Assembly: GCA_016793325.1 (NCBI GenBank)
Contig: JAEUKI010000039.1
Span: forward strand, 1 to 64,000
Direction of reading: 5' to 3'
From: Myxococcales bacterium
GTDB taxonomy: Bacteria; Myxococcota_A; Polyangia; Polyangiales; Ga0077539
Length of the DNA: 64,000 nucleotides
Shown here: piece after piece, positions 25,399-35,157 of the stretch
Layout of the letters: the number at the start of each line of letters is the position of its first letter
How positions within the stretch are numbered: position 1 is the first letter of the stretch
Program-made: the position numbers and the translations under genes
Notes under the pieces: generated by a model
The model's database searches: none
The model's input: the letters and a program-made list of their open reading frames with translations, nothing else
What the model was told of the DNA's origin: nothing

Positions 25399-28300
25399 TT
25401 ATGCGCCAGGCGCGAGCCACTCGCTCGCGCGCTCGATCCGCTGCGCGCCGAGGACGCTCGCCTCGCGCGTCGCGCGCTCGATCAACGCTCGCCCCGCGTC
25501 GCCGCCGATCAGCGCGCCGCGCTTGTACCGGGCGGCCGCCGCGTAGAGCGGCATGTCCGCCACGGTGAGCTGCCGTTCGGCGCGCTCGAGCGCCGCGCGT
25601 TGCGCCTCTCGTTGCCCGCGTTTTCCAGCGATGCCCGCGTCGAGCAGCGCGCCGAGCCCCACGGCCCAGGGGACCTCTTCGCGCGCGAGCGCCTTGGCGT
25701 CGCGCTCGGCCCTCGCGAGCAGCCACCGCCCCGACATCCCCGCGCCCGAGGCCGCGATGAGCGCGCGACCGCGGAGCTGCAGCGCCTCGATCTTCGCGTA
25801 TTGCACGCGCAAGAGCAGCGACCGCTCGAGCGCCCCCCACTGCCCTTCGAGTCGCACGAGCGACGTCGGTCCGTCGCCCTCGTACAAGTCGCACTCGACG
25901 TGCGCGCGGAGCGCCCACCAGTGCTGCACTTGAAAGCCGCGCATCGACCAGCGCGCCACCGCGTCGTCGACGATCTTGCGCCCGCGCGCCGCGTCGTCGC
26001 GGCCGATCGCCGGAAGAAACGCGAGGTACGCGAGCAGCGACGTCGACGCGAGCCGGTCCGATCGCTCGTCGTACTCGGCCAACAGCGAGGGAATCTCGCG
26101 CTCGATCGACGCGAGCTCGCCGGTCCACGCCTTGGGCGCGAGCGAATAGAACTGCGCCTGCGCGAGGTCCCACGGCGCGACGCAGCGCTCGCGAAACACG
26201 GCGATCGCGCGATGACACGCGCGCATGCTGTCGATCCAGCGCCCCTCCATGCACGCCGAGACGCCGTCGCAGAGCCACACCATCCCGAGCGCGTGAGGGT
26301 TGTCCGTCTTCGCCGCAAACTCACGAGCGCGCGCGAGGAGCGACCGCGTCCGCGCCCGCGCCGAGTAGCCGATGGTCCCGCTGTAGCCGGCTTCGATCGC
26401 GAACGCGCGGGCGACGCGATAGGGCTCTCCTTGCTCGAGTGCCTGCAAATAATGGCGCGTGTTGAATTCTGCACCCCGAATCGTCTCGACGATCCCGAGC
26501 CCCTGCGCCGCCGCTCGGCACGTGTCGACGCGGAGGAGCTCTCGCGGGTCGATCGCCGCGCGCGGGGTCGCGGGCTCTTCGCCGCGCATCGCGATCTTCG
26601 CGCGCGTGACGAGAAAGGACCCGAGCGCGCGCTGGGGCGAGTCGTTGACGCTCATCCCGAGGCCGCGGAGCACGGTGTGGAGCTGCTCGACGCCCTCGTC
26701 GATGTGGCCGCTTCGCAAGAGCGGGTCCGCCGCGCGAAGGCGCAGCTCGAGCGCCTCGAGCTCGGGCGCGCTCGACGCCGCGCGCAGGTACGCCTCGGCC
26801 GCCTCGTGACCGCGGCCCGCGTTGGCGAGCGCAGACCCGAGCGACACGAACAGCTTCGAGGGAGCCCCGTCGAGCCGCGATCGCAGCTCGATCGCCTTGC
26901 GAAACAAGCGCGCGCTTCGGTCGAACGCGAGCGATTGCGCGGCGCGTTCGGCGGCGGTCTCGGCCCACGCGGCCGCTTCGCGGAGCATGCCCGCGCCCTC
27001 GTAGTGGAGCGCGAGCCGGTCGGGCTCGACGTCCTTGGACGACGCGAGCGCTGCCGCGAGCGCGGCGTGCGTCGCGGACTTCTTCGCGGCGTCGATTCGT
27101 CGCGAGACCGCCTCGCGAACGCGGTCGTGTTGGCACTCGATGAGCTCGGAGGACACGTCCCTCGAGGTGGACCTTCGCACCTTGGCGAAGCGCTGCGCCC
27201 GCAGCCTCGCGAGCGCGTCTGCAGCGTCGTCGCCGAGCGCAGCCGCGGCGCGCGCGACGGACCACTCGACGGGAACGCCCGCGACCGCGAGCACTTGAAG
27301 CAGCGATCGCGCGTCGTCGTCGAGCGCCTTCGCGCCGGCCCAGAGAACGTCGTCGAGCGCGACGCGCTTGCCGGGGCGCGACGAGTCGTCGGAGCCCTCG
27401 GCGGACTCGGCTTCGTCGTCGATCGCGTGGCGCGCGAGGACGTCGAGAAAATACGGATTTCCCCCGGATTCGCGGGCGATCGTTGCGGCGCGGGCGCGCT
27501 GCGCCTCGGTCTGATCGCCGACGAGCGAGCGCGCGACGGTGAGCGCTTCTTCTTGCGAGAGCGGCTCGACGTCGAGCACCGAGAGGCCTGCGCCGTACGA
27601 GCGAAGCCGATCGCGGTCGAACCATTGCCACAGCGTCGAGGGGTCGCCGTCTTCAGTGCGAAACGTCCCGACGAACAAGATGGGCCGGCCGGCGCTCTCG
27701 CGAAACAGCTCGTCGAACACCTGGGCGCTGTCGACGTCGCCCCACTGGAGGTTGTCGACGAAGAGCACGACGGGGCCGAAGCGCGCGAGCTCGTGGAGCA
27801 TCGAGCGCAGCGCGGCGGTGGCCTTGCGTCGGAGCTCTTGCGGGTCGAGCGCCTCGACCTCTTCGACGAAGGCGAGCGAGCGGACGCGCTGGAGCACTGG
27901 AAAAAGCCTGGTCAACGCGCCGGCGTTGGGCGGCACGAGCCCGCCGACGAACGCGTGCTCCATCGCGCGGAGCTGCTGCGCGAGCGCGTCGATGAGGCTG
28001 TCGAGCGCCTCGAACGGGACGGACTCTTGCTCGTAGCACTGACCGATGAGCACGGTCGCGTTGGGCAGCTGGCTGCGGAGTCGATCGCAGAAGCGGCGGG
28101 CGAGGACGCTCTTTCCTGTGCCCGAGCGGCCGCGGAGCAAGACGAGCTCGACCGAGCCCGAGCGCGCTCGTTCGAACGCCGCTTCGAGCGCTCGCTCGTG
28201 CGACGAGCGACCGACGAACACGCGCCGAGACTCTTTGCTCGAGCGAGGCTTTCGTCGCGTCCGTCGTCGCGAGAGCGCCGCGAGCACCTCGGCGCCGGTG

Positions 28301-29394
28301 GGTCGATCCTTCGCGTCCGTCGCGAGCAACGCCATGCACAGCGACGCGAGATCCTCGGGAACTCCGTACGCGAGCTCGCGCGGATCCGCGGGCATTTGAG
28401 TGAGCTTGTTCGCGAGGATCTCCCGGGGATTTCCGCTGAACGGAAGCTCCCCGGTGAGCGCCTCGTAGAGCATCACGCCGACCGAGTACCAATCCGTGGA
28501 CTCGTCCGTGGGAGCGCCCGTGGCTTGCTCGGGGGACATGTACGCGGGCGTTCCGACGACGCGCGAGTCGTGGTCGTCTTCGCGATCGCTGACGAGACCG
28601 AAGTCGAGGAGCACGAGCCGCCCCGAGCGAGAGACCATCACGTTGGACGGCTTGACGTCGCGATGCAAAAGCCCCGCGCCGTGCAGCGCATCGAGCCCCG
28701 CCGCGAGCTGAACGAGCGCCGCGCGCAGCCGGTCTTCGGAGCGCTTGTCCCACGGCCGCCCTCGTCCGACGTGCACCGGAACGGTCGACGGCTGATCGTT
28801 CACCGAGCCATCGAACACGGTCGCGTCGGCCCTCGCGACAGGTAGCTCTGGAGGCTGCGACGGGTGCGAGTCCTCAGACGACTGCGCTCGAGACCCGCGC
28901 GAGTCGTCTCGTGAAGAACCCGACGCCACGGACGGATCACGCGACGCGCCATCGGACTCCTCCGACGCTACGGTGCGAAGGGACGGCGAGTACGAGCCAT
29001 CGCTCGCGCCGAGCGACGTTCCGGTGCCGACCGGCGAGGACGCGATCGTGATCATCGGCTCGGCGCGGTTCGGCTCCGAGCGAACCCACTCGATGAAGTC
29101 CACGCCGTCGACGAACTCCATCGCGAAGAACCAACGATCCTCCGCGCCGTGCAGCTCGTGGAGCGTCACGAGGTTGCGATGCGAGACGTCCGTGAGCTTG
29201 CGAAACTCCTGCTTGAATCGATAGAGCGCGCCGCCGTCGGTCGCGCGAAGGACCTTCAGCGCCACCGTGGCGTCTCGCGCGCGATCGTGCGCTTCGTACA
29301 CGACGCCGAAGCCACCTTCGCCGAGCCTGCGACGCACGACGAACCGCTCGGTCCCACTGAACACGGAGGTGGCTTCCTCTTCGACCGCTCCCAT
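25399..29394 (-). CDS. Serine/threonine kinase fused to AAA-type ATPase and TPR region
   Basis: 1331 residues from ATG 29394; a TTG seven codons earlier is possible. The kinase domain has GEGGFGVVY, the invariant Lys in VALKVL, HRDVKPSN, LLDFG and AYMSPEQ. About 110 Ser/Asp/Pro-rich residues are inserted between the hinge and the catalytic loop (28750-29080). A P-loop ATPase follows (LLRGRSGTGKS, then VVLFVDNLQWGD as Walker B), and the C-terminal 700 residues are helical TPR-like repeats. This is the PknK/AfsK-like signalling ATPase layout common in myxobacteria. Output partners are unknown. No DNA-binding domain was seen. Confidence 0.92.
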   Translation of the reverse strand: MGAVEEEATSVFSGTERFVVRRRLGEGGFGVVYEAHDRARDATVALKVLRATDGGALYRFKQEFRKLTDVSHRNLVTLHELHGAEDRWFFAMEFVDGVDFIEWVRSEPNRAEPMITIASSPVGTGTSLGASDGSYSPSLRTVASEESDGASRDPSVASGSSRDDSRGSRAQSSEDSHPSQPPELPVARADATVFDGSVNDQPSTVPVHVGRGRPWDKRSEDRLRAALVQLAAGLDALHGAGLLHRDVKPSNVMVSRSGRLVLLDFGLVSDREDDHDSRVVGTPAYMSPEQATGAPTDESTDWYSVGVMLYEALTGELPFSGNPREILANKLTQMPADPRELAYGVPEDLASLCMALLATDAKDRPTGAEVLAALSRRRTRRKPRSSKESRRVFVGRSSHERALEAAFERARSGSVELVLLRGRSGTGKSVLARRFCDRLRSQLPNATVLIGQCYEQESVPFEALDSLIDALAQQLRAMEHAFVGGLVPPNAGALTRLFPVLQRVRSLAFVEEVEALDPQELRRKATAALRSMLHELARFGPVVLFVDNLQWGDVDSAQVFDELFRESAGRPILFVGTFRTEDGDPSTLWQWFDRDRLRSYGAGLSVLDVEPLSQEEALTVARSLVGDQTEAQRARAATIARESGGNPYFLDVLARHAIDDEAESAEGSDDSSRPGKRVALDDVLWAGAKALDDDARSLLQVLAVAGVPVEWSVARAAAALGDDAADALARLRAQRFAKVRRSTSRDVSSELIECQHDRVREAVSRRIDAAKKSATHAALAAALASSKDVEPDRLALHYEGAGMLREAAAWAETAAERAAQSLAFDRSARLFRKAIELRSRLDGAPSKLFVSLGSALANAGRGHEAAEAYLRAASSAPELEALELRLRAADPLLRSGHIDEGVEQLHTVLRGLGMSVNDSPQRALGSFLVTRAKIAMRGEEPATPRAAIDPRELLRVDTCRAAAQGLGIVETIRGAEFNTRHYLQALEQGEPYRVARAFAIEAGYSGTIGYSARARTRSLLARAREFAAKTDNPHALGMVWLCDGVSACMEGRWIDSMRACHRAIAVFRERCVAPWDLAQAQFYSLAPKAWTGELASIEREIPSLLAEYDERSDRLASTSLLAYLAFLPAIGRDDAARGRKIVDDAVARWSMRGFQVQHWWALRAHVECDLYEGDGPTSLVRLEGQWGALERSLLLRVQYAKIEALQLRGRALIAASGAGMSGRWLLARAERDAKALAREEVPWAVGLGALLDAGIAGKRGQREAQRAALERAERQLTVADMPLYAAAARYKRGALIGGDAGRALIERATREASVLGAQRIERASEWLAPGA

Positions 29395-29500
29395 CGCCGA
29401 CGAGGCTACCAACAACCTCGCCCTTTTCGCATCGGTCCGCTGTCATCGACGCGAGCGATTCGCCCGTTCGCTTACACGGCATTGCACCGGCGAGCGATCG

Positions 29501-30331
29501 TCAGGACTCGATGGCGCGGCCGAGCTCCGTCGCGTCGTGCGCGCAAAACACCCGCGCTTCGCGGCCGTGCGCTCGGACGAGCTCGCGCAGGCGCCCCTGG
29601 TTGGTGCGCCGAAGCCCGTCATCGTATGCGACAATCCTCTGAAAGGCCTTGAACCCCGCGGGGCAGCGGTAGTTCGGCTCCATCTCGCCGTGATGGAAGT
29701 ACGCGTCGCCGCAGTGGAGGTTCCACATTCCGCCGCTCTGGACGGCGATCGCGGCGTGCCCGCGCGAGTGGCCCGAGAGCGGAACCATCAGGATCTCGGG
29801 CGGCAGCCCCTCGAGTCCGCGCGCGCACTCGAAGCCGAACCAGCGCTCGCCTGCGGACGGCGTGTGGGGGCTCCACAGCGGCCCGTGCGCCCACTGCGCG
29901 CTCTTGTAGCGCTCGCGCGAGCCGATTCCCTTGGGGTCGAGCGCCTCGTCGAGCTCGTCTTGCATCACGTGAACGCGGGCCTTCGGAAAGTCCGCGAGGC
30001 CGCCCGCGTGGTCGAGGTCCATGTGCGTCAGCAAGATGTGCTGCACGTCCGAGCGCTGAAAACCCAGCGCTTCGACCTGTGAAATCGCTGCTTGCGCGCG
30101 GTCGAGCTTGGGCGACGTGAGCGAGACGAACATCCGCCCCATCCGCCGGATCGGGTCGCGCATGTCATCGAGCCCGAACCCCGTGTCGACGAGGACGAGC
30201 CCCGACGACGGGGTCTCGATGAGCAAGCAGTGACAAACCATGCGCCCCCGCGCGAGGAGCGAGCCAGGAGCATCGACGAGGGGTCCGCCGAGCGGGCACA
30301 TCGTCGTGCAATCAAGGTGATGGATTCGCAT
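29501..30331 (-). CDS. Metallo-beta-lactamase-fold hydrolase (lactonase-like)
   Basis: 276 residues from ATG 30331; the frame upstream is a shadow of the divergent ATPase gene. Metal motifs are LLTHMDLDHAGGL (H-x-D-x-D-H), SGHSRGHAA, GDAYFHHG and a C-terminal CAHD. This is the pattern of the lactonase-like MBL group, in which the second His of HxHxDH is Asp. Typical products hydrolyse N-acyl homoserine lactones or other esters, but the substrate cannot be read here. No signal peptide is present. It starts 34 bases from the divergent ABC importer operon, so a shared promoter region is probable. Confidence 0.88.
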   Translation of the reverse strand: MRIHHLDCTTMCPLGGPLVDAPGSLLARGRMVCHCLLIETPSSGLVLVDTGFGLDDMRDPIRRMGRMFVSLTSPKLDRAQAAISQVEALGFQRSDVQHILLTHMDLDHAGGLADFPKARVHVMQDELDEALDPKGIGSRERYKSAQWAHGPLWSPHTPSAGERWFGFECARGLEGLPPEILMVPLSGHSRGHAAIAVQSGGMWNLHCGDAYFHHGEMEPNYRCPAGFKAFQRIVAYDDGLRRTNQGRLRELVRAHGREARVFCAHDATELGRAIES

Positions 30332-30365
30332 CGATTGGTCGAAAGAGACAGTACCATCCCGGGCC

Positions 30366-31487
30366 GTGGCGACGCTGTCGTTGCGGACGATCCGCAAGGT
30401 TCTCGGTGCGAACGCGATCTTGAAAGGGATCGACCTCGACGTGCAGAGCGGCGAGTTCGTCGTGCTCGTCGGCCCTTCGGGCTGCGGAAAGAGCACGCTT
30501 CTACGCACCATTGCAGGGCTCGAGACCCCCGACGAGGGCTCGATCAAGCTCGATGACCGCGACGTGACCCGCGCCGAGCCGCGCGAGCGCGACATCGCGA
30601 TGGTCTTTCAGAGCTACGCGCTCTATCCGCACTTGACCGTGCGAGACAACCTCGCGTTCGGCCTGAGGCTGCGCGGCGAGAGCGAAGCGACCGTGAAATC
30701 ACGGGTCGAAGAGGTCTCGCAGATGCTCGGCCTCGGGGCGCTGCTCGATCGACTCCCCAAGGACATGAGCGGCGGACAACGGCAGCGGGTGGCCATGGGA
30801 CGGGCCATCGCGCGGAGGCCCAAGCTGTTTCTCTTCGACGAGCCGCTCAGCAACCTCGACGCGGCGCTGCGCAATCAAGTGCGCGTCGAGATCAAGAAGC
30901 TCCACGCGTCCCTCGGCGCCACGATGATCTACGTCACGCACGACCAGGTCGAAGCGATGACGCTCGCGGACCAGCTCGTCGTGCTCAACAGCGGAAAGGT
31001 CGAGCAAAAAGGCCCGCCCCTCGAGGTGTACGCGCGGCCGGCGTCGCGCTTCGTCGCAGGATTTCTCGGCTCGCCGAGCATGAACTTCACCGACGCCGTC
31101 GTCAGCGACGACAGCACGAGCGCCGTCGCCGAGGGCCTTCGCGCGCCGATCGATCGCCAACGCTTCGGCGCGATCGAACGCGGGAGAAAAGTCGTCGTCG
31201 GCATTCGCCCGCACGACGTGACCGTGCGCAAGGGCGAGTCGTCCGCGCACGGATACCGCGACGGAGCCACGCCCACCGAGATCACCGTCGCGGTGGACGT
31301 CGTCGAAGCGATGGGCTTCGAGGCGTACGCGCACGGCCCCGTCGGAGGCGCGCCGTTCGTCGCCCGCGTCGAAGGAGCCGCGGACGCGCTCCCGCGCCGG
31401 GGCGACAGGCTCGCGCTCAGCGTCGAGCCCGCGCACGTCCACTTGTTCGACCCCGAGACGGGCCGCTCGCTCGCGGGGGCGCCGTGA
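30366..31487 (+). CDS. MalK/UgpC-type ABC importer ATP-binding protein
   Basis: 373 residues from a GTG start. Walker A GPSGCGKST (36-44), signature MSGGQRQRVAMGRAI, Walker B LFLFDEPLSNLD and the switch His in YVTHDQ are intact. The C-terminal 130 residues form the OB/TOBE-type regulatory domain of the CUT1 (MalK/UgpC/MsmX) group. It energises uptake of a sugar or sugar-phosphate. The stop overlaps the start of the binding-protein/permease fusion gene (GTGA), so the operon is translationally coupled. No sugar-specific enzyme or regulator is adjacent, so the substrate is unknown. Confidence 0.93.
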   Translation: MATLSLRTIRKVLGANAILKGIDLDVQSGEFVVLVGPSGCGKSTLLRTIAGLETPDEGSIKLDDRDVTRAEPRERDIAMVFQSYALYPHLTVRDNLAFGLRLRGESEATVKSRVEEVSQMLGLGALLDRLPKDMSGGQRQRVAMGRAIARRPKLFLFDEPLSNLDAALRNQVRVEIKKLHASLGATMIYVTHDQVEAMTLADQLVVLNSGKVEQKGPPLEVYARPASRFVAGFLGSPSMNFTDAVVSDDSTSAVAEGLRAPIDRQRFGAIERGRKVVVGIRPHDVTVRKGESSAHGYRDGATPTEITVAVDVVEAMGFEAYAHGPVGGAPFVARVEGAADALPRRGDRLALSVEPAHVHLFDPETGRSLAGAP

Positions 31488-33691
31488 GGGCGCTGGCGCG
31501 CGAGGCGCTCGCGCTCGTCTGCGCGATGATCTTGATTGTGTGTGCTCGCGACGCCGCCGCGCAGCGCACGGTGACCGTGTGGCACCCCTACCGAGGCGCC
31601 GAGCAGCAGGCGTTCGACCAAGTGCTCCAGGCGTTCGAGCGAGCGCACCCGGGCGTGAGCGTCACGACGTTGGCGGTGCCCTTCGACGCGTACGCCGCGA
31701 AGCTCGAAGCGGCGATTCCCCGGGGAAATGGGCCAGATCTCTTCGTCGACGCGCACGAGCGCATCCCGAGCTACCTCGCGCGGCGGATCATCACGAGCGC
31801 CGACACGGCGATCGCGCGCGTTGGAAGTGACCTCGAGCCGATCGCCCTCGAGGCTGTGCAGTCGGGATCCGAGCGGTACGGCGTCCCGCTCGCGCTCAAG
31901 TGCCTCGCGTTGTTCGTGGACGAAGAGCTCTGGGAGCGCGCGGGTCGACCGTCGCTCGACTCGCTCGAGTCCATCGCTCGCGCGCGCGCAGCGCTCCCTC
32001 CGAGCGCGTACCCGCTCGTCTACTACGCGTCCAACGCGTATTTTCACAGCGCGATCGTCCACGCCCTCGGCGGCCAGCTCTTCGATCCCCAGCGAGGGAC
32101 GTACGCCTTCGACGGGAGCCCCGCGATCGAGTCGCTCACGTTCGTTCAGCGACTGCTCGCCGATCGCGTGATCCCGCCGGAGGTCGATGGCGCGTCGGTC
32201 ACGCCGTACTTTCGCTCGGGCCGCGCGATGACCGTGATCTCGGGACCGTGGCTCGTCGGCGAGCTCGGCGGCGGGCGTCGCTATCGCGTCGTCGTGCTGC
32301 CTCGGGTGCGCGACGGCGGTCGCGTGATGAGCCCGTTCGTCACGGTCGAAGTCGCGTTTCTCGCGAGCAACGCGCGCGCGCCCGAGCTCGCCAACGAGCT
32401 CGCTGCGTACCTCGCGTCACCCGCTGCGGCGCGCGTTCGAGCCACGGTCGGTCGCCAAGTGGTCGCGACGCAGAGCGTGTGGTCCGAGCCAGAGCTCGCC
32501 AACGACGCGGTGCTCGCTGCGTTTCGTCGCGCGGCGAGCAGGGGGCGCGTGATGCCCACGCACAACAACATGCGCCTCTCGTGGGAGCCCGCGAATCAAG
32601 CGATCCGCCGCGCGCTGCGCGATCCGCGCGCGACGCGCGTCGCGATCGACCAAGGGCGACGCCGGTACGAAGACGCGAGCCGACCGCTGCCCGCCAAGCG
32701 CTCTCCGCTCCCGCTGCAGCTCGCGCTGGGATTGATCGCGCTCGCGATCGCGCTCCGGTCCGTCCAGCGCGCGAGGGACCCGGATTTTCGCGCGGCGGTG
32801 AAGCGTTCGATGCCCGCCTACGCGTACGTCACGCACGCGGTCGTGATCGTGGCGCTGCTGGTGGTCCTGCCGCTCGTGCTCGGGGCGACGACCTCGCTCT
32901 ACGCGGGCCGCGACGGCGCGCTCGAATACGTGGGCGGCGCAAACTACTGGGACATCATCACGGCCCGCGGGGGATCGCTCTTCGCGTCCGGGACGTTCTA
33001 CGCGGTGCTCTTGGTCACGGTGCTGTGGACCGTCGCCAACCTCGCGCTCCACGTCTCGATCGGCGTCGTCCTCGCGCTGGTCTTGTCGCGACCGCTCCTC
33101 AAGCTTCGCGCGGTCTACCGCGTCCTGTTGATCATCCCGTGGGCGGTGCCCTCGTACGTCACGGCCCTCGCGTGGAAGGGGATATTTCACCGCCAAACAG
33201 GCGCGATGAACGCGATCTTGTCCTCGCTCGGCGTCGAGCCGATCTCGTGGTTCGCGCAGTTTTCGACGGCGTTCGCGGCGAACGTCGTGACCAACACGTG
33301 GCTGGGATTTCCCTTCATGATGGTGGTCACGATCGGAGCGCTCGCGGCGATCCCCAAGGACCTCTACGAAGCGGCCGAGGTGGACGGCGCAACTCCGTGG
33401 CAGCAGTTTCGGCACATCACGCTGCCGTTGCTCCGACCGACGCTCTTGCCTGCGGTGTCGATGGGCGCCGTGTGGACGTTCAACCAGTTCAACGTGATCT
33501 TCCTCGTGTCCGGGGGCGAGCCCGACGGCGCGACAGAGATCCTCGTGACCGAGGCGTATCGCTGGGCCTTTACGCGACAAGCGCAGTACGGCTACGCCGC
33601 GGCGTACGCGGTGTTGATCTTCGGGGTCCTCGTGCTCGGAACGCGGCTCCTCGAGCGCCTGACCCTCGGCAAGCAGGGAGGCTCGAAGTGA
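31484..33691 (+). CDS. Sugar ABC importer: solute-binding protein fused to MalF-type permease
   Basis: 735 residues from GTG 31484. A signal-anchor (LALVCAMILIVCARDAAA) leads to a full family-1 solute-binding domain (about 22-400; VTVWHPYRGAEQQAFDQVLQ, SGSERYGVPLALK, MTVISGPWLVGELG). A helix at about 410-426 follows, then a complete MalF-like permease with the EAA loop EAAEVDGATPWQQFRHITLP. Binding protein and permease are therefore one chain, with the binding domain in the periplasm. No frame break or internal start is needed. The stop overlaps the next permease start (GTGA). The usual arrangement is three or four separate genes. Confidence 0.9.
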   Translation: MRALAREALALVCAMILIVCARDAAAQRTVTVWHPYRGAEQQAFDQVLQAFERAHPGVSVTTLAVPFDAYAAKLEAAIPRGNGPDLFVDAHERIPSYLARRIITSADTAIARVGSDLEPIALEAVQSGSERYGVPLALKCLALFVDEELWERAGRPSLDSLESIARARAALPPSAYPLVYYASNAYFHSAIVHALGGQLFDPQRGTYAFDGSPAIESLTFVQRLLADRVIPPEVDGASVTPYFRSGRAMTVISGPWLVGELGGGRRYRVVVLPRVRDGGRVMSPFVTVEVAFLASNARAPELANELAAYLASPAAARVRATVGRQVVATQSVWSEPELANDAVLAAFRRAASRGRVMPTHNNMRLSWEPANQAIRRALRDPRATRVAIDQGRRRYEDASRPLPAKRSPLPLQLALGLIALAIALRSVQRARDPDFRAAVKRSMPAYAYVTHAVVIVALLVVLPLVLGATTSLYAGRDGALEYVGGANYWDIITARGGSLFASGTFYAVLLVTVLWTVANLALHVSIGVVLALVLSRPLLKLRAVYRVLLIIPWAVPSYVTALAWKGIFHRQTGAMNAILSSLGVEPISWFAQFSTAFAANVVTNTWLGFPFMMVVTIGALAAIPKDLYEAAEVDGATPWQQFRHITLPLLRPTLLPAVSMGAVWTFNQFNVIFLVSGGEPDGATEILVTEAYRWAFTRQAQYGYAAAYAVLIFGVLVLGTRLLERLTLGKQGGSK

Positions 33692-34548
33692 ACACCACGC
33701 GAAAGGGCCCCTTTTGGCTCGAGCCGCTCTCGCACTTCGTGCTGATCGTCGCCGTCGCGTTCGCGCTGTACCCGGTGCTGTGGGTGATCTCGCTCGCGCT
33801 CGACGGCGTGCAGCGCCCGGTCGCGCGCGCGATCCCGTGGCCCGAATCACCGTCGCTCGACAATTTTCGGGCGATTCTCTTCGCGCGCGGCGGCGGTGGA
33901 GAGTGGCTCTTCGTTCGGCAGCTCACCAACTCGATCGTGATCAGCGCGGCCACGGCGTTGACGGCGATCGCGATCGCGACGCCCGCGGCCTATGCGCTCG
34001 CGCGCTTCCCTGATTTCGTGGGCGCAAAAGGGGGGACCAAGGCGCTGCTCGCGACGCAGATGTTTCCCGGCGTCGCGAGCGCGGTGCCGCTGTACATGCT
34101 GCTCGACAAGCTCCGGCTGCTCGACACGCGCTCGGGCTTGGTGCTCGTGTACGCGACGACGGCGGTTCCGTTCGCGATCTTTCAGCTCCGCGGCGCGTTC
34201 GAGACGATCCCGAAGGACCTCGAGGAGGCCGCGATGGTCGACGGCGCCACACGTTTTCAAGCGTTCGTCAAAGTCGTGCTGCCCGCCGCGCGCCCCGCGC
34301 TCGCCGTGACCGCCCTCTTCGCCTTCATGTCCGCGTGGAACGAGTTCATCCTCGCGGCCACCTTCCTCTCTCGCGAGAGCGCCTTCACCCTCCCCGTCGC
34401 GCTGCAGCGTCACGTCGGCGAGTACGACGCGGCGTGGGGCAAATTCGCGGCCGGATCGATCATCGTGAGCGTCCCCGTGATGGCGCTCTTCTACGCGCTG
34501 CAGAAGAACCTCGTCGGCGGCCTCACCTCGGGCGGCGTGAAGGGCTGA
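33688..34548 (+). CDS. MalG-type ABC importer permease
   Basis: 286 residues from a GTG that overlaps the preceding stop (GTGA). The open frame extends far upstream only as a shadow of the fusion gene. Six hydrophobic helices are visible, and the EAA motif is EEAAMVDGATRFQAFVKVVLP, which docks the ATPase. The C-terminus (FAAGSIIVSVPVMALFYALQKNLVGGL) is typical of MalG/UgpE. It completes a three-gene CUT1 importer: ATPase, binding-protein/permease fusion, permease. It ends five bases from the convergent secreted-protein gene. Confidence 0.93.
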   Translation: MNTTRKGPFWLEPLSHFVLIVAVAFALYPVLWVISLALDGVQRPVARAIPWPESPSLDNFRAILFARGGGGEWLFVRQLTNSIVISAATALTAIAIATPAAYALARFPDFVGAKGGTKALLATQMFPGVASAVPLYMLLDKLRLLDTRSGLVLVYATTAVPFAIFQLRGAFETIPKDLEEAAMVDGATRFQAFVKVVLPAARPALAVTALFAFMSAWNEFILAATFLSRESAFTLPVALQRHVGEYDAAWGKFAAGSIIVSVPVMALFYALQKNLVGGLTSGGVKG

Positions 34549-34552
34549 GCGG

Positions 34553-35104
34553 TCAGCGCCGTCGCGTGCGGTCGAGGTGCGTGACGTACCAGCGATCTCC
34601 CCAGTGAATGATCACGTGAACGCGCAGCGACGTCTCGCGGTCGCCCGCGCGCACGACGAGCCGCGAGCCGTAACAACTCCAGTACGGGAGGCGATTCCAC
34701 TCGCGGCCGACGCCCATCCACGTGCACGAGCGCGACGGCTCGAACCGCACGAAGTCCACGCGTTGTCCTCGCGGCAGCTGCGCGCGAAACGTCTCGATGT
34801 CCCGTCGATACTCGCGGATGAGCTGCGCGTGATAGCCGCGCGCGCCGTTCATGTCCTTGATGGCCAAGAAGGGATCGAGCGGAAGAAAGAAGTCGAGCGC
34901 CCCGTCCGCTGAACCACCATTCAGCGCGTCGACGAGGTGCCGCGCGCGATCGCTCACGTCGCCGGCCGCGGGCCTCGCGGGCGCGCTGCGCAACGTCGCC
35001 GCGTTGTTCGCGGGAATGGGGATGTTGGGCCACCGATCCGCGCGAGCCGGAGCGCTCGAGAGCGCGACAGCGACGGCGACGAGGGCGAGGTTCTTGGCGT
35101 TCAC
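34553..35104 (-). CDS. Secreted protein of unknown function
   Basis: 183 residues from GTG 35104, chosen because a signal peptide starts there (basic n-region, LALVAVAVALSSAPARA, cleavage before DRW). The mature part is about 160 residues, soluble, with two Cys (SRSCTWMG and YWSCYG) that could pair, and a closing 'VHVIIHWGDRWYVTHLD' that looks like the edge of an NTF2-like cone fold. That fold idea is a guess. It is divergent from the epimerase gene (54 bases) and convergent with the importer operon. No family was recognised. Confidence 0.65.
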   Translation of the reverse strand: MNAKNLALVAVAVALSSAPARADRWPNIPIPANNAATLRSAPARPAAGDVSDRARHLVDALNGGSADGALDFFLPLDPFLAIKDMNGARGYHAQLIREYRRDIETFRAQLPRGQRVDFVRFEPSRSCTWMGVGREWNRLPYWSCYGSRLVVRAGDRETSLRVHVIIHWGDRWYVTHLDRTRRR

Positions 35105-35157
35105 GGTGCAGAGGGGTGTACCGAATTTCTCGCGGGCTGTGATACTCGGCGCTCGCA

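Noticed and set aside
29501..30331. H-x-D-x-D-H instead of HxHxDH in the metallo-beta-lactamase fold protein as a mutation
   Set aside because: The TH[LM]DLDHAGG wording is a known variant of this hydrolase group, so it is not an unusual loss.
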